This document shows, in pieces, positions 27,589-37,623 of a DNA stretch of 64,000 nt. Positions within the stretch are counted from its first letter, which is position 1, and each line of letters opens with the position of its first letter. The notes below the pieces were generated by a model. That model was not told where the DNA came from and searched no databases. It saw only the letters and a program-made list of their open reading frames with translations. The position numbers and the translations under genes are program-made. Origin of the DNA: Pseudoalteromonas xiamenensis (GTDB lineage: Bacteria; Pseudomonadota; Gammaproteobacteria; Enterobacterales; Alteromonadaceae); assembly GCF_030994125.1 (NCBI RefSeq), contig NZ_CP099917.1, forward strand, positions 2,390,001-2,454,000. Reading direction: 5' to 3'.

Positions 27589-29385
27589 ATGGGGTCTTTG
27601 ATTGGGTTGGTAAGTGCGGCAATAGGCGTACCGACACAGATGTCTCAGTGGATTGCATCCGGATCTTTACAAGCCTGCTTCGCAGGGGCGCTCTTAATGG
27701 GCGTTTTTGCAACGGTGTTTTATCGCAGACCATTACTTGAAAAGTGCCTGCTTGTCCTCGCCAGTCTTGCAACACTGGCGATGTTTAGCTCAGGCACAAT
27801 GTGGCTATCATTTGTGTTAGCTGGGCTCATGTTGTCGCAGTTATTTATTGCTATCCGAAGTAAAGTCATTCCACAAATTGCTGTAACAAGCCTTGCTTCG
27901 TTACTGACCTTTGCATTAATAAGTGTTTACTATCGGGCAGATTGGCCCGTGCTGTGGTTTGCACTTCCTATTTTACTGCTCCAAATCAACTTATTTTGGC
28001 AATCTGCACCGCTCAATATTGAGAGCGCACTTCCACGTCAAAAACGAATGATCGATCCTTTGGGCGTAGCAGACAAAGAAAGTTTGCGTCAGGCTTTCCT
28101 CAATTTGAAAGTTGCAGAGCCAATACCTGCTGTGTTGGTGTTATTGCGCTTAGAAGGTTTCCAAGACATTAACCTTCATCTAGGGCGTGATTACGGGGAT
28201 ATGTTACTTGTGCAATCCGCGAATCGACTACGTCAACAACTTCGTCACAAAGAAGTGGTATCGATTGCATGTAGCCAAGGATATGAGAAAGTGGCTCATT
28301 TAGGTGGACTGAACTTTGTATTTCTATGTCGGCTCGACGTTCACAAGCATTTGCATGAACAGTTACTTGACGATGTGTTTAACAACACGCTGAAGCCATT
28401 TAATGTCGCCAACTGTACATTGGAAATTAAGGCGCGAGCGAGTTATGTCAGTTGCGACGAAGCTCATGGTGATTTTGACCAAATATTAAACTACGCCTTT
28501 TTAGCCTTGGATGGTAACCCTCAACAGCAAGTTTGCCCGTATGAACCACAAATTCGGACGTTAAAGCAAGAGCAGCAGGCTCGCCTTGCGGAACTTGTCC
28601 ATGCGGACTTTCGCAATGAATTTGAATTGTATTTCCAGCCGATTGTTCGACACGAAGATGGTGGCATTGAGTTTCTCGAATTACTGCTTCGATGGCAGCA
28701 CCCTAAACAAGGAATTTTAGCTGCCAACGTGTTTATTGATGACATTCGCTTATCAGGTCTCGCATTACCCGTTGCGCAGTTTGTTATTGAACGTGCCGCT
28801 GAAATTGCGATGGCATTAAAGATGGAAAACTTATCCATTCCGCTTAGCTTGAATGTTTTTGGCCCAGAGATGCTTCATGAAGAGTTTATTGAGTTTATTG
28901 ATAGCGTATTGCAGGAACATCAGCTTAACCCAGGTTCACTTATTATCGAATGTCCAGCGGCGTTATTTTTGTCGCTGACACCGCAAGAAATCGCGATGAT
29001 TGCACGCCTAAAATCCCTTGGCGTTAAACTTTGTGTGGATGGATTTGGTGAGGCACCGCTAGTGTTGGCGAAGTTACCGAAGTTGTCTGTCGATTACGTT
29101 AAAATTGGCCAATCGTTGACGCGAGAGCACCAGCATCAAGGTCAGTTTAAAGCAATGGTGCGGGGTGTAGTTGAAATGCAGCAACAGTTAAACAGTAAAG
29201 TGTTGTGCGAAGGTGTGGAAACACTCGAGCAGCTTAACTTTACGAAAAGCTTAAATACTTATGGGGCACAAGGTTATTACTTCGCAAGACCACTAAGTAG
29301 TGTAGGTATGATTTCTTGGTTAAAGCAGTGGAATGCAGAGCATCCCACTTCAGCTTATAGCGAGTCGAGCTTGTCTGGCTTGTAA
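27589..29385 (+). CDS. membrane protein with degenerate GGDEF and EAL domains
   Basis: A 598-residue protein. Several hydrophobic helices at about 25-145 form a membrane anchor. A GGDEF-like domain at about 155-330 lacks the signature (GGLNF in place of GGDEF). A C-terminal EAL domain at about 345-590 is also eroded. The first motif reads ELLLR. The metal-binding DDFG is DGFG. The following KID is KIG. EGVET is kept. It therefore probably senses or scaffolds rather than makes or breaks cyclic-di-GMP, as in CsrD/LapD-type proteins. It starts 24 bp after hutI and its 3' end overlaps hutG by 36 bp tail to tail. The link to histidine use is positional only. Confidence 0.8.
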   Translation: MGSLIGLVSAAIGVPTQMSQWIASGSLQACFAGALLMGVFATVFYRRPLLEKCLLVLASLATLAMFSSGTMWLSFVLAGLMLSQLFIAIRSKVIPQIAVTSLASLLTFALISVYYRADWPVLWFALPILLLQINLFWQSAPLNIESALPRQKRMIDPLGVADKESLRQAFLNLKVAEPIPAVLVLLRLEGFQDINLHLGRDYGDMLLVQSANRLRQQLRHKEVVSIACSQGYEKVAHLGGLNFVFLCRLDVHKHLHEQLLDDVFNNTLKPFNVANCTLEIKARASYVSCDEAHGDFDQILNYAFLALDGNPQQQVCPYEPQIRTLKQEQQARLAELVHADFRNEFELYFQPIVRHEDGGIEFLELLLRWQHPKQGILAANVFIDDIRLSGLALPVAQFVIERAAEIAMALKMENLSIPLSLNVFGPEMLHEEFIEFIDSVLQEHQLNPGSLIIECPAALFLSLTPQEIAMIARLKSLGVKLCVDGFGEAPLVLAKLPKLSVDYVKIGQSLTREHQHQGQFKAMVRGVVEMQQQLNSKVLCEGVETLEQLNFTKSLNTYGAQGYYFARPLSSVGMISWLKQWNAEHPTSAYSESSLSGL

Positions 29386-30414
29386 GTAACTACAAACTAG
29401 CGCGCTTAATACTTGACCTGCTTCATTCATGCCTTGTGCCAAGCCAAGCGGATGGTTACCTGGTGCCGCTTCGCACAGATGTAAGTACGCAGCATGTTTT
29501 TCACTCGCGGCCAAATGCACAAAATGCTCCGCATCATTGGCCGTAAATCCGCAATTAGTAAAGGCACTGACTGGGACTCCGCTAATTGCATCAACATCGA
29601 CTTCAACACCCAATGGTAAACGCGTATCAAAATCCAATAATGCTTGTTTGCACGCCGTGGTTAAATTCAGTTTGCGACGAACTAAAATATCTTGATAGGA
29701 CGTATATCCCGCATTTGCTTCGTGCAGTCCATTCAAAATATGCTGATTGTTTTTTTGTTCATGCATACCAATAACATGATAATGGGCCAGCAACTTGTGT
29801 TGATGTGCATAGCTAAAACCGTTACCACTATGACGACCTTCTAATGGACGAAAATCAGCATGAGGGTCAAAATTAATCGCATTGACCTTTTGTTGGCGAG
29901 CTCGATTTAAACCATTAATAATGCCATAAGCATTGTTATGTCCACCGCCAATCACAATCGGTTCCAAGCCGGCTTTAAAAATTGCCGTTAATACTTCACT
30001 GACCCGCTGGTCGAGCAGCTCACACAAATCACGAAGAGTCTTTAGTTCATCCGCTTCGCCTGATTTGATTAAATCGGCGGCTTGCTGCAAATCCCGACAG
30101 TCGACTTCGCCCAGTAAGAGTACTTTTCCTGCATCGAGGAATTGATTACTGGCGATGTTCAAAAAGCGTTTTAAGAAGGCTTTCCAGCCTTCCGTTGCAC
30201 CACCCAATCCACAGTTAGCTCGTGGACCTATATCCTCAGCTATACCCACTAAGACGTAGCGAATACCAAAATCAGCGGCATCTTTTAACGCATCCGTGTA
30301 GTGGCTATTGGGATCGAGAAAGGCGACTTGTTGCCAAACGCGAATTTCATTCGCGCGAGCTACCGTGTATGACTCGATGTCACTCTCACGGTAGCAGATT
30401 AACGGACTACTCAT
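29350..30414 (-). CDS. hutG: formimidoylglutamase
   Basis: A 354-residue arginase/ureohydrolase-fold enzyme that hydrolyses N-formimidoyl-L-glutamate to glutamate and formamide, the last step of the hut pathway. The manganese-binding motifs are complete: GGGHNNAYG near 160, NFDPHADFR near 185 and EVDVDAISG near 275. A GLGGATEGW segment near 70 is also typical. Its start shares one base with the rraA stop (TAATG), so the two are co-translated. The 3' end overlaps the EAL gene by 36 bp, tail to tail. Confidence 0.9.
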   Translation of the reverse strand: MSSPLICYRESDIESYTVARANEIRVWQQVAFLDPNSHYTDALKDAADFGIRYVLVGIAEDIGPRANCGLGGATEGWKAFLKRFLNIASNQFLDAGKVLLLGEVDCRDLQQAADLIKSGEADELKTLRDLCELLDQRVSEVLTAIFKAGLEPIVIGGGHNNAYGIINGLNRARQQKVNAINFDPHADFRPLEGRHSGNGFSYAHQHKLLAHYHVIGMHEQKNNQHILNGLHEANAGYTSYQDILVRRKLNLTTACKQALLDFDTRLPLGVEVDVDAISGVPVSAFTNCGFTANDAEHFVHLAASEKHAAYLHLCEAAPGNHPLGLAQGMNEAGQVLSALVCSYLQARQARLAIS

Positions 30415-30929
30415 TAAAACTCGTCAGCCTCGTCTTCTTCGAGCGTTTCTAGGAGTAGCTCTTCAGGTGATATGATGATCCCCGTGCTGTCTGCATATAA
30501 GTAGTCGTCATCAAAAAATGACACACCTGCAAAGTTTACAGGTACACCGACTTCACCAGCACCAAGACTATCAGCACCAACAGGAATAGACGCAATGGCC
30601 TGAACGCCGAGGTCGAGTTCTTCTAGCTCATCTACATGCCTAACTGCACCGTAAACAACCATACCTTCCCAGTTGTTTTCAAACGCGAGTTCAGCCACAT
30701 CGATGTCAATTAACGCGCGACGAGTTGATCCACCACCGTCAACAAGAAGTACTTGACCACTTCCATCTTGTTGCAAGATTTCTCTGATCATTTCGTTGTT
30801 TTCAAAACATTTAACCGTTTTTATACGGCCACTGAAAGACGCGCGCCCACCAAAGTTCACAAACATTGGTTCTAACACGTCAACAACATCGACAAAATGA
30901 TCGCACAGATCGGAAGTGCTGTAATCCAT
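30414..30929 (-). CDS. rraA: RraA family protein (ribonuclease E activity regulator)
   Basis: A 171-residue protein matching RraA in length and pattern: [22 protein letters not shown] at the N-terminus, [25 protein letters not shown], and an acidic tail with EEDEADEF. RraA binds and inhibits RNase E and DEAD-box helicases. The wider fold also includes HMG/CHA aldolases, but the gammaproteobacterial RraA pattern fits best. It is unusual in being directly followed by hutG with a one-base overlap, which makes hutG expression depend on this transcript. Confidence 0.88.
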   Translation of the reverse strand: MDYSTSDLCDHFVDVVDVLEPMFVNFGGRASFSGRIKTVKCFENNEMIREILQQDGSGQVLLVDGGGSTRRALIDIDVAELAFENNWEGMVVYGAVRHVDELEELDLGVQAIASIPVGADSLGAGEVGVPVNFAGVSFFDDDYLYADSTGIIISPEELLLETLEEDEADEF

Positions 30930-31098
30930 CCTGATTTCCTCTGAAATATTATGGTTGTTGGACTCAGTATACTCCCATCAACGGCCATATCAATCCCATT
31001 AATTGTACGCAATATTAATGTCTTAAAACTGTCACCTAGTTGTTATTTTTTCCACCTATGCTGAATTTGTGTGCAAGGTGTTTAAAAAGAGAAAAGCA

Positions 31099-31620
31099 AT
31101 GAAAGCCTGGCTAAGCGAATTTGATACGGCGCTGTATTTTGTGTTGTTTAAACCAAAACGTTCAGAAGTGGTGCGACTCATCGCATTGACGCTGTCTAAA
31201 AGTGGTAATGGTGGCATGTACGTCATCTTAGGTTTCGGGTTTGCCTATTTGGTGCCGGAACTTGGCGTGCCTTTGCTCATCACAACGTTACTTGGGTTTG
31301 CCATAGAACGCCCCGTTTACTTCATTTGTAAAAAATACATAGGTCGAATTCGACCCTGTGATTGCTTTAAACAAGTGGCCTTTTTAACGCCTAGTGATCG
31401 ATTTAGTTTGCCATCGGGCCACAGTGCAGGTGCTTTTCTGTTTGCTGCCTTGTGGGCTGCCGCCTTTCCAGAGTTTGCACTGATGTTATACGTTTGGGCG
31501 AGTGGCGTCGCAATTTCACGTGTGGTCGTGGGCGTACATTATCCTCTCGATATTGTAGCAGGCGCTATCTTGGGTCTGAGTTGTGCGGAATTGGCGTTGT
31601 ATCTACAGGGAAAAGTATGA
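31099..31620 (+). CDS. PAP2-family membrane phosphatase
   Basis: A 173-residue integral membrane lipid-phosphatase-like protein with the three PAP2 motifs: KKYIGRIRPCD (about 75), LPSGHSAGAF (about 107) and SRVVVGVHYPLDI (about 145). Four or five hydrophobic helices surround them. Members dephosphorylate phosphatidate, undecaprenyl diphosphate or related lipids. The ATG at 31099 (MKAWLS) with AAGAGA upstream is preferred to a GTG at 31069. Its stop overlaps the next start (ATGA), coupling it to the glycosyltransferase-like gene, which suggests glycolipid metabolism. Confidence 0.85.
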   Translation: MKAWLSEFDTALYFVLFKPKRSEVVRLIALTLSKSGNGGMYVILGFGFAYLVPELGVPLLITTLLGFAIERPVYFICKKYIGRIRPCDCFKQVAFLTPSDRFSLPSGHSAGAFLFAALWAAAFPEFALMLYVWASGVAISRVVVGVHYPLDIVAGAILGLSCAELALYLQGKV

Positions 31621-32668
31621 GAATTCTTTACGGTGTGCAGGGAACAGGGAATGGCCATATCACGCGAGCGAGGATGATGGCGGAAGGATTTGCGGCGCAA
31701 GGTGTGGAAGTTGACTATTTCTTTAGTGGTCGTTCTGAAGATAAGTACTTTGATATGGAGGCGTTTGGTGAGTTTAGAACGCGCGCGGGCCTGTCGTTTG
31801 TCACGGAACAAGGCAGCATCAAAGTTTGGAAAACCGCTAAACAACTCGGGGTGAGTCAATTCTTTAAAGATTTGAACAAACTTGATGTTTCTGAGTATGA
31901 CTTGGTGTTTAACGACTTCGAGCCTCTATCAGCTTGGGCTGCGCGCCGACAAGGCGTGCCTGTAGTGGCGATGAGTCATCAAGCCTCATTTCTGCACGAC
32001 GCAGTTCCCTCGCCTGGAAATCAGTTTTTTCACCGAGCCTTGATCCGAAACTTTGCGCCAGCAGATGTGTATCTGGGTGTCCATTGGCGTCCTTACCATT
32101 CACACATTTTGCCTCCTTTTGTAACGCACACTCCAGCGAATACCTATTGCCCGTCCATCGCAAACAAGGTGTTGGTGTATTTACCTTTTGAGCAGCTTTC
32201 CAGTGTGGTGGATTTCTTAAACGATTTTCCAGATAAAGAGTTTTATTGCTATCACCCTGAAGCAACCGATCAGTCACTTAAGCATATTCATTTGCGAGCT
32301 CCATCGAGAGGGGGTTCTTACGTGATTTAACCAACTCAAGTGGTGTGGTCGCGAATGCCGGTTTTGAACTCTCTACTGAAGCATTGCAGCTTGGTAAGAA
32401 GCTCTTACTAAAGCCGCTGCATGGCCAATTTGAGCAGCAAGCGAATATTGTCGCTCTGGAGCAGTTGAATCTCGCTCAATCTATGAACTACCTCAACCCA
32501 AATGCCCTAGATGATTGGATGAAATCGACCGGTGAAGGTTATTGCCAGTTTCCGAGCGATCCATCGCCTTTAATCGATTGGTTACTCAAAAAACAATGGC
32601 AAGATGTCGACACGATCCACCATCGATTGTGGCAACAAGTCGCCTTTTCTAAGCGTCATGCCGCCTAA
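31617..32668 (+). pseudogene. MurG-like glycosyltransferase, frame broken as sequenced
   Basis: The reading frame from 31617 encodes a glycosyltransferase of the MJ1255/VC2487 type (GVQGTGNGHITRARMMAE at the N-terminus). It ends prematurely at 32330 after LRAPSRGGSYVI. The continuation is in another frame: GFLRDLTNSSGVVANAGFELSTEAL and on to 32668. That segment holds the nucleotide-sugar site expected for the family. One extra G in the run of five G at 32310-32314 restores a single frame of about 351 residues. Both halves look under selection, so a sequencing slip or a very recent mutation is likely. It overlaps the PAP2 stop by 4 nt. Confidence 0.78.
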
Positions 32669-32809
32669 TGGATTGTTCCAAAGTTACAATACGTTACAGC
32701 TACTTGATTTGAAGCAGATTTTTGTCCGTTAAATTGCAACTTAGTATTACGCAATTGCCTGAATATACGACTATAATTGTGTTTGTTTTAGTAACGTAAG
32801 GTGAGGCGA

Positions 32810-34690
32810 ATGGGCTTTTTAGAAAACTTTACCATTAAGCGCCGTTTGCAAATCAACGCGTTTGTCGTTGGTGTGGCAATGGTTGTCATGCTTCTGGTCA
32901 TCATTTATGAAGCCAGAACCATGTTGAAGCTCAATGAAACCATACAGCTTGCTGAAGAACTCGATATTCATGAGTTAAGCATGCGTAAGTATGAGAAAAA
33001 TTTCTTGTTTTATAAGGACATTGACGCGCTAGGTAAGTTTGATAAGGAGTATCAACAACTGAATTCAAAAGCTCAACAGCTAGAAGATTTGTTTAAAGCA
33101 TTAAACATTAAACAAACGGAAACTTCGCAGTTCGGGCATTTGGCGAAACAGTATTACGATTCCTTTCAAGCCGTTGTAACGCTGCAAAAAACCATCGGGT
33201 TACACCCAAAAGATGGTTTGTACGGCGAATTACGTGGTGCAGTGCATGAAGTTGAAACGCTACTGAAACAAAACTCGAGCGATAGTTTGCTGGTAGTGAT
33301 GTTGCAGTTACGACGCACTGAAAAAGATTTTATGCTCCGTTTGGACGATAAATATCGAAATACGTTCAATGAACTGATTACGCGATTTCAGACCGCTATT
33401 CGAGCCAGTGGGTTAAGCTCCAATGTGCAAACTGAGCTGCTGTCATTGGTCGATGTCTACAAAGCTAAGTTTAATGCGTTGGTTGATGCACAAGTTCAGC
33501 TTGGTTTAAATCTTGAGTCAGGTTTGCTCGGTAATATGAAAGCCAAAGTTGAGGAAAGCGACCAAGTTGTCACGCTCGTGGTAAATTTGGCTAAAGAGCA
33601 AACTCAGTTGAACGCTCGCAATACGCAAATGTTTGCGATTGCAGTCTTTATTGCTGCAGCAATCATTGTGATGTTGTTGGTGCTTTCGACAAGTCGCTCC
33701 ATTATCAATCCGGTAGAGCGTGTGTATCAGACCATTGAGCGCATCCGTCGCGAGAATAATTTATCTTTGCTCATTGAGCAGACTGGCAATGACGAAATCA
33801 CCCATATGACGGGAGACTTCAACAGTCTTATTGATGACTTCCGCAATCTCATTGCGGAGGTTAATAATGCGTTGACGACGATAAATGAAGCTACTCAGAA
33901 TCTGACCGAAAGTTCGACTCAAACAAGTTCAGGTATGCGTGAACAGTTGCATGAAGCGGATATGGTGGCAACAGCTGCGACAGAGATGCAAGCAACGATT
34001 CAGGATATTAGTCATAATACCGAAGCGGCGGCGACAAAAGCAGAATCAACCAACGTGAATGCACAGCAAGGGCGCCAAGAAGTGGCGGCGACGATCAAAT
34101 TGATTATGCACCTTTCCAGTTCGCTGGGTGGAGCATCGGAAGTGGTGTCTCAATTAGAGCGCGACGGGGAAACGATTGGTTCGGTGTTGGATGTTATTCG
34201 AGGCATCGCTGAGCAAACCAACCTACTTGCGCTAAACGCGGCCATTGAAGCGGCTCGTGCAGGCGAACAAGGTCGTGGTTTTGCGGTGGTTGCGGATGAA
34301 GTAAGGTCGCTTGCACAGCGCACACAGGACTCGACGAAAGAAATTGAAAGCATTATTTCTGGGTTGCAAGTTCGCACGCGCGAAGTGGTAAACATTATGG
34401 AGCAATGCCGTAGTCAGGGTAATGAGAGTGTGTCTCAGGCGGAAAAAGCAGGGCAACTGCTGGAGTCAATTACCAGTGACGTACAAACCATCATGGACAT
34501 GAGTACACACATCGCCACTGCAATTGATGAGCAAAACCAAGTTGCGTCTGAGGTGAACAAAAACGTGGTGCGTATCCGTGATATCGCGCAAGTGGCTTCA
34601 GATCACGCGTTTGCGAATGCCCAAAGTACGGAAGAGGTAGCAGAGCAGGCGAGTGTCTTACATCAAGCCGTAGCTAAGTACCGAGTCTAA
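32810..34690 (+). CDS. methyl-accepting chemotaxis protein with HBM-type sensor
   Basis: A 626-residue chemoreceptor. TM1 is at about 12-33, and an all-helical periplasmic domain covers about 40-270. Its two similar segments [13 protein letters not shown] and [16 protein letters not shown] are typical of the helical bimodular (HBM) sensor. TM2 is at about 272-295, followed by HAMP and a signalling domain with the [20 protein letters not shown] tip. HBM receptors of the McpS kind sense organic acids. The ATG at 32810 has TAAGGTGAGG just upstream; a GTG three codons earlier is less likely. TATAAT at 32772-32777 is a possible -10 box. Confidence 0.9.
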   Translation: MGFLENFTIKRRLQINAFVVGVAMVVMLLVIIYEARTMLKLNETIQLAEELDIHELSMRKYEKNFLFYKDIDALGKFDKEYQQLNSKAQQLEDLFKALNIKQTETSQFGHLAKQYYDSFQAVVTLQKTIGLHPKDGLYGELRGAVHEVETLLKQNSSDSLLVVMLQLRRTEKDFMLRLDDKYRNTFNELITRFQTAIRASGLSSNVQTELLSLVDVYKAKFNALVDAQVQLGLNLESGLLGNMKAKVEESDQVVTLVVNLAKEQTQLNARNTQMFAIAVFIAAAIIVMLLVLSTSRSIINPVERVYQTIERIRRENNLSLLIEQTGNDEITHMTGDFNSLIDDFRNLIAEVNNALTTINEATQNLTESSTQTSSGMREQLHEADMVATAATEMQATIQDISHNTEAAATKAESTNVNAQQGRQEVAATIKLIMHLSSSLGGASEVVSQLERDGETIGSVLDVIRGIAEQTNLLALNAAIEAARAGEQGRGFAVVADEVRSLAQRTQDSTKEIESIISGLQVRTREVVNIMEQCRSQGNESVSQAEKAGQLLESITSDVQTIMDMSTHIATAIDEQNQVASEVNKNVVRIRDIAQVASDHAFANAQSTEEVAEQASVLHQAVAKYRV

Positions 34691-34701
34691 TAAAGAGATA
34701 T

Positions 34702-34727
34702 AAAGGGCGCGAAAGCGCCTTTTTTTA
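34702..34727 (+). terminator. terminator after the HBM chemoreceptor gene
   Basis: AAAGGGCGC GAAA GCGCCTTT followed by a T run. It overlaps the last codons of the convergent DUF971 gene by 3 bp. Confidence 0.85.
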
Positions 34728-35099
34728 TGGGGTGAATTTAATGGGGATATGACCCATGTCGTTCACGCGTTTTACATAAGCGGCTTGTAATGTCTCATGC
34801 TCTTTCGCCAACGCATGAAAATATTGCCAACTGAACAGCCCACTATTGTGGCCATCATCAAAGACAAGCCTTGCGGCATAATGGCCTACAGGCTCAATAC
34901 GCTCAATGTTCACATGCTGCTTATTTAATATAAGACTTGTGGGTTCAAGAGAATGTTTGTGGCCATGACCTTGCACTTCTGCCGATGGGCTGTGTGTGCG
35001 CAAAAATTCACTACTAAAACTATGTAATTCACCATTATCAAAGTGTACGTCGAGTAACCGACGCTGTTTGTGGTAATGTAACTTTGTCACGAGATACAT
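34725..35099 (-). CDS. DUF971 family protein
   Basis: A 124-residue protein of the DUF971 / gamma-butyrobetaine-hydroxylase N-terminal-like family: LHYHKQRRLLDVHFDNGELHSF at the start, then the conserved VGHYAARLVFDDGHNSGLFSWQYF block. This fold binds zinc in the hydroxylase, but here the usual cysteines are lacking and His residues dominate. Gammaproteobacteria commonly carry it just downstream of hslU, as here. Function unknown. A terminator-like hairpin separates it from hslU. Confidence 0.85.
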   Translation of the reverse strand: MYLVTKLHYHKQRRLLDVHFDNGELHSFSSEFLRTHSPSAEVQGHGHKHSLEPTSLILNKQHVNIERIEPVGHYAARLVFDDGHNSGLFSWQYFHALAKEHETLQAAYVKRVNDMGHIPIKFTP

Positions 35100-35111
35100 A
35101 ATAGAGTACCG

Positions 35112-35139
35112 AAAAAAGGGTATCCAATGGATACCCTAT
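35112..35139 (-). terminator. terminator after hslU
   Basis: A perfect 9-bp stem, AGGGTATCC / GGATACCCT. On the minus strand it is followed by TTTTTT. It ends the hslVU transcript in the 46-bp gap before the DUF971 gene. Confidence 0.8.
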
Positions 35140-35145
35140 AGGACA

Positions 35146-36474
35146 TTACAAAATGAAGCGACTCAAATCTTCATCTTGAACTAGCATATCGAGATGGTCT
35201 TCAACGTAACTTGCGTCAATGACCAGTTTTTCACCCGTCTTATCTGAGGCGTCGAAGGAGATTTCTTCCATCAGTTTTTCCATTACTGTATGCAAACGAC
35301 GAGCTCCAATGTTTTCAGTCTTTTCATTCACTTGGAAAGCCGCTTGAGCAATGCGATCAATGGCGTCATCAGTGAACTCAATGTTAACTTGCTCTGTTAA
35401 CAATAGGGCTTGTTGCTGTTCAGTCAGCGACGCATGTGGTTCAGTTAAGATCCGTTTGAAATCATTTGCGGTCAACGCTTCAAGCTCTACTCGGATCGGT
35501 AAACGGCCTTGTAATTCAGGAATTAAATCTGATGGCTTAGCCATTTGGAACGCACCAGATGCGATAAATAAAATATGATCCGTTTTAACCATTCCGTGTT
35601 TTGTACTTACCGTGGAACCTTCAATCAATGGTAGCAAATCGCGTTGTACACCTTCGCGGCTCACATCTGGGCCTGACGTATCACCACGTTTACAAATTTT
35701 GTCGATTTCATCAATGAAAACGATACCGTTTTGCTCAACCGCGAAAATAGCTTGCTCTTTCAACTCTTCAGGGTTGACCATGCGTGCAGCTTCTTCTTCA
35801 ATCAGCAACTTCATCGCTTCTTTAATTTTCAGCTTGCGTTTTTTCTTACGCTCATTACCGAAGTTTTGGAACATGCTTTGAAGTTGATTGGTCATCTCTT
35901 CCATACCCGGAGGTGCCATTATTTCAACTTGCGGAGCGCTTTCTGCAACATCGATTTCAATTTCTTTATCGTCAAGTTGGCCTTCACGCAATTTTTTACG
36001 GAACGCTTGGCGAGTGCTGTTATTTTCAGTCGGTTGCACTTCACCCCAAGCATCTTTTGCTGGTGGTAATAGTGCATCTAAAATACGTTCTTCAGCCGCT
36101 TCTTCAGCACGAAAACGATGCTTTTTCGCCTGCTGTTCACGCGTCATTTTGACCGAAATTTCGACTAGATCACGGATGATAGTCTCGACTTCTTTGCCCA
36201 CATAACCAACTTCCGTAAATTTTGTCGCCTCTACTTTGATAAATGGCGCATTGGCGAGCTTTGCAAGACGACGTGCAATTTCGGTTTTACCCACACCCGT
36301 TGGACCAATCATAAGAATGTTCTTTGGTGTTACTTCTGCACGTAATGCTTCGTCTAATTGCATACGGCGCCAACGGTTACGAAGGGCAATCGCGACTGCT
36401 TTCTTCGCTTTTTGTTGGCCGATAATGTGTTGGTCCAGCTCGTGGACAATTTCTCTAGGCGTCATAGCTGTCAT
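35146..36474 (-). CDS. hslU: ATP-dependent protease ATPase subunit HslU
   Basis: A 442-residue AAA+ unfoldase of the HslVU protease. The N domain opens [17 protein letters not shown], Walker A is GPTGVGKTE near 60, the pore motif GYVGKEVE is near 90, and an inserted I domain runs at about 110-240. Walker B is VFIDEIDKI near 255, and the C-terminal sensor 2 (GARRLHT) is near 390. It forms hexamers that feed substrates to HslV, encoded 11 bp upstream. Expression is expected from the sigma-32 promoter before hslV. Confidence 0.96.
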   Translation of the reverse strand: MTAMTPREIVHELDQHIIGQQKAKKAVAIALRNRWRRMQLDEALRAEVTPKNILMIGPTGVGKTEIARRLAKLANAPFIKVEATKFTEVGYVGKEVETIIRDLVEISVKMTREQQAKKHRFRAEEAAEERILDALLPPAKDAWGEVQPTENNSTRQAFRKKLREGQLDDKEIEIDVAESAPQVEIMAPPGMEEMTNQLQSMFQNFGNERKKKRKLKIKEAMKLLIEEEAARMVNPEELKEQAIFAVEQNGIVFIDEIDKICKRGDTSGPDVSREGVQRDLLPLIEGSTVSTKHGMVKTDHILFIASGAFQMAKPSDLIPELQGRLPIRVELEALTANDFKRILTEPHASLTEQQQALLLTEQVNIEFTDDAIDRIAQAAFQVNEKTENIGARRLHTVMEKLMEEISFDASDKTGEKLVIDASYVEDHLDMLVQDEDLSRFIL

Positions 36475-36485
36475 AGCAAGTCCTA

Positions 36486-37004
36486 TTACAATTCTTCGAT
36501 GGTCTGGTTGTGGTTGGTAAAGACACAGATGTCTGCGGCTATCTTCAGGCTTTTTTCTACGATTTCACGCGCGCCCAGTTCGGTGTTTTCAAGCAGTGCA
36601 GTTGCGGCCGCCTGTGCAAAATTGCCACCGCTGCCAATCGCGATGAGGTCATGTTCTGGCTGTAAGACGTCACCATTGCCGGTGATGATGAGGGATGCGG
36701 TTTCATCAGCAACTGCAAGCAAAGCTTCTAAACGACGGAGCGCTCGGTCGGTACGCCAATCTTTGGCCATTTCAACAGCCGCTCGCATGAGGTGTCCTTG
36801 GTGCATTTCCAACTTCGCTTCGAAACGCTCAAACAAGGTGAAGGCATCTGCTGTGCCGCCAGCGAAGCCCGCGAGTACTTTACCGTGGTATAAACGACGT
36901 ACTTTACGCGCATTGCCTTTCATGACTGTGTTGCCAAGTGAAACTTGGCCATCGCCACCGATCACAACTTTGTCGCCACGGCGTACGCTCACTATCGTAG
37001 TCAT
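36486..37004 (-). CDS. hslV: ATP-dependent protease peptidase subunit HslV
   Basis: A 172-residue proteasome-like peptidase. After removal of Met1 the catalytic nucleophile is Thr2 ([20 protein letters not shown]). Lys and Gly positions around [15 protein letters not shown] are conserved. It assembles as a double hexamer with HslU. It lies 78 bp downstream of ftsN with its own heat-shock promoter and is followed immediately by hslU. Confidence 0.97.
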   Translation of the reverse strand: MTTIVSVRRGDKVVIGGDGQVSLGNTVMKGNARKVRRLYHGKVLAGFAGGTADAFTLFERFEAKLEMHQGHLMRAAVEMAKDWRTDRALRRLEALLAVADETASLIITGNGDVLQPEHDLIAIGSGGNFAQAAATALLENTELGAREIVEKSLKIAADICVFTNHNQTIEEL

Positions 37005-37058
37005 AGTAATCCTTATAGCTGCATCTTCTTTGATGCATTAAACAAACTGATTACGACG

Positions 37059-37086
37059 ATATGGGGGCTATTTTGACTTTATCAAG
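37059..37086 (-). promoter_or_regulatory. sigma-32 (heat-shock) promoter of hslVU
   Basis: On the minus strand, CTTGATA (37086-37080) is followed after 13 nt by CCCCATAT (37066-37059). The heat-shock consensus is CTTGAAA-N13-15-CCCCATNT. The -35 element overlaps the ftsN stop codon. The start of transcription would be near 37050, about 45 nt before hslV. Confidence 0.78.
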
Positions 37087-37618
37087 TCCAATTCAAAACG
37101 GTACAGCCCATGATTTTCGAGCGTTTGATGCGGTTTTTATCGGCTTCGGCGAGACGTTTTGTTTCATAAGGACCTAACCGGACAATAAACCAGACGCCAT
37201 TTTTTCCCTCAACTCGACGTACCTCAGAGCTAAGTCCCGTAAAGGCAATTTTCGCTTTGAGTGTTTCCGCTTGATTGTACTCTCGAAATGCACCGCAACG
37301 AACTTGATAGGGTCCGCCTTGTTCCATTTCTTTGACCTCAACCTTCACCTCATGCTCCTTCATTTCTTTAATGAAATCGGGCATACGCGGTGGTTCCGCC
37401 TTCGTTTCAACGGTTGGTTGACTTTTTTGAGCAGTGGGGTGCTGCGCAAGTTTAACTTGTTCTGGGTCGGCATGCTGTTTGACATACCAAAGCCCAAAGC
37501 CAAAAGCCCCAACAAGCGTTGTCGCAATCACGACAAGGACGATTGGAAAGGGTTTCTTCGCAGGTTTCGCGTCTTTTTTGGGTCTGGGTTTTTTATTGAT
37601 ATAGTCGTGCTGTGCCAT
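37082..37618 (-). CDS. ftsN: cell division protein FtsN-like, SPOR domain
   Basis: A 178-residue bitopic protein. A basic cytoplasmic N-terminus (KKPRPKKDAKPAKK) leads into one membrane helix at about 24-46. A charged linker follows, then a C-terminal SPOR domain (about 100-178) starting GPYQVRCGAF that binds denuded peptidoglycan at the septum. It is shorter than E. coli FtsN (319) but occupies the same place, between priA and hslV. The ATG at 37618, 3 nt after the priA stop, is preferred to a TTG overlapping it. The order priA-ftsN-hslV-hslU matches E. coli apart from the missing cytR. Confidence 0.82.
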   Translation of the reverse strand: MAQHDYINKKPRPKKDAKPAKKPFPIVLVVIATTLVGAFGFGLWYVKQHADPEQVKLAQHPTAQKSQPTVETKAEPPRMPDFIKEMKEHEVKVEVKEMEQGGPYQVRCGAFREYNQAETLKAKIAFTGLSSEVRRVEGKNGVWFIVRLGPYETKRLAEADKNRIKRSKIMGCTVLNWT

Positions 37619-37623
37619 TGTCT

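Noticed and set aside
36236..37041. Plus-strand open frames of 94 and 227 codons opposite hslU and hslV
   Set aside because: They are antisense shadows of strongly conserved genes, with Ser/Arg-rich translations and no family features.
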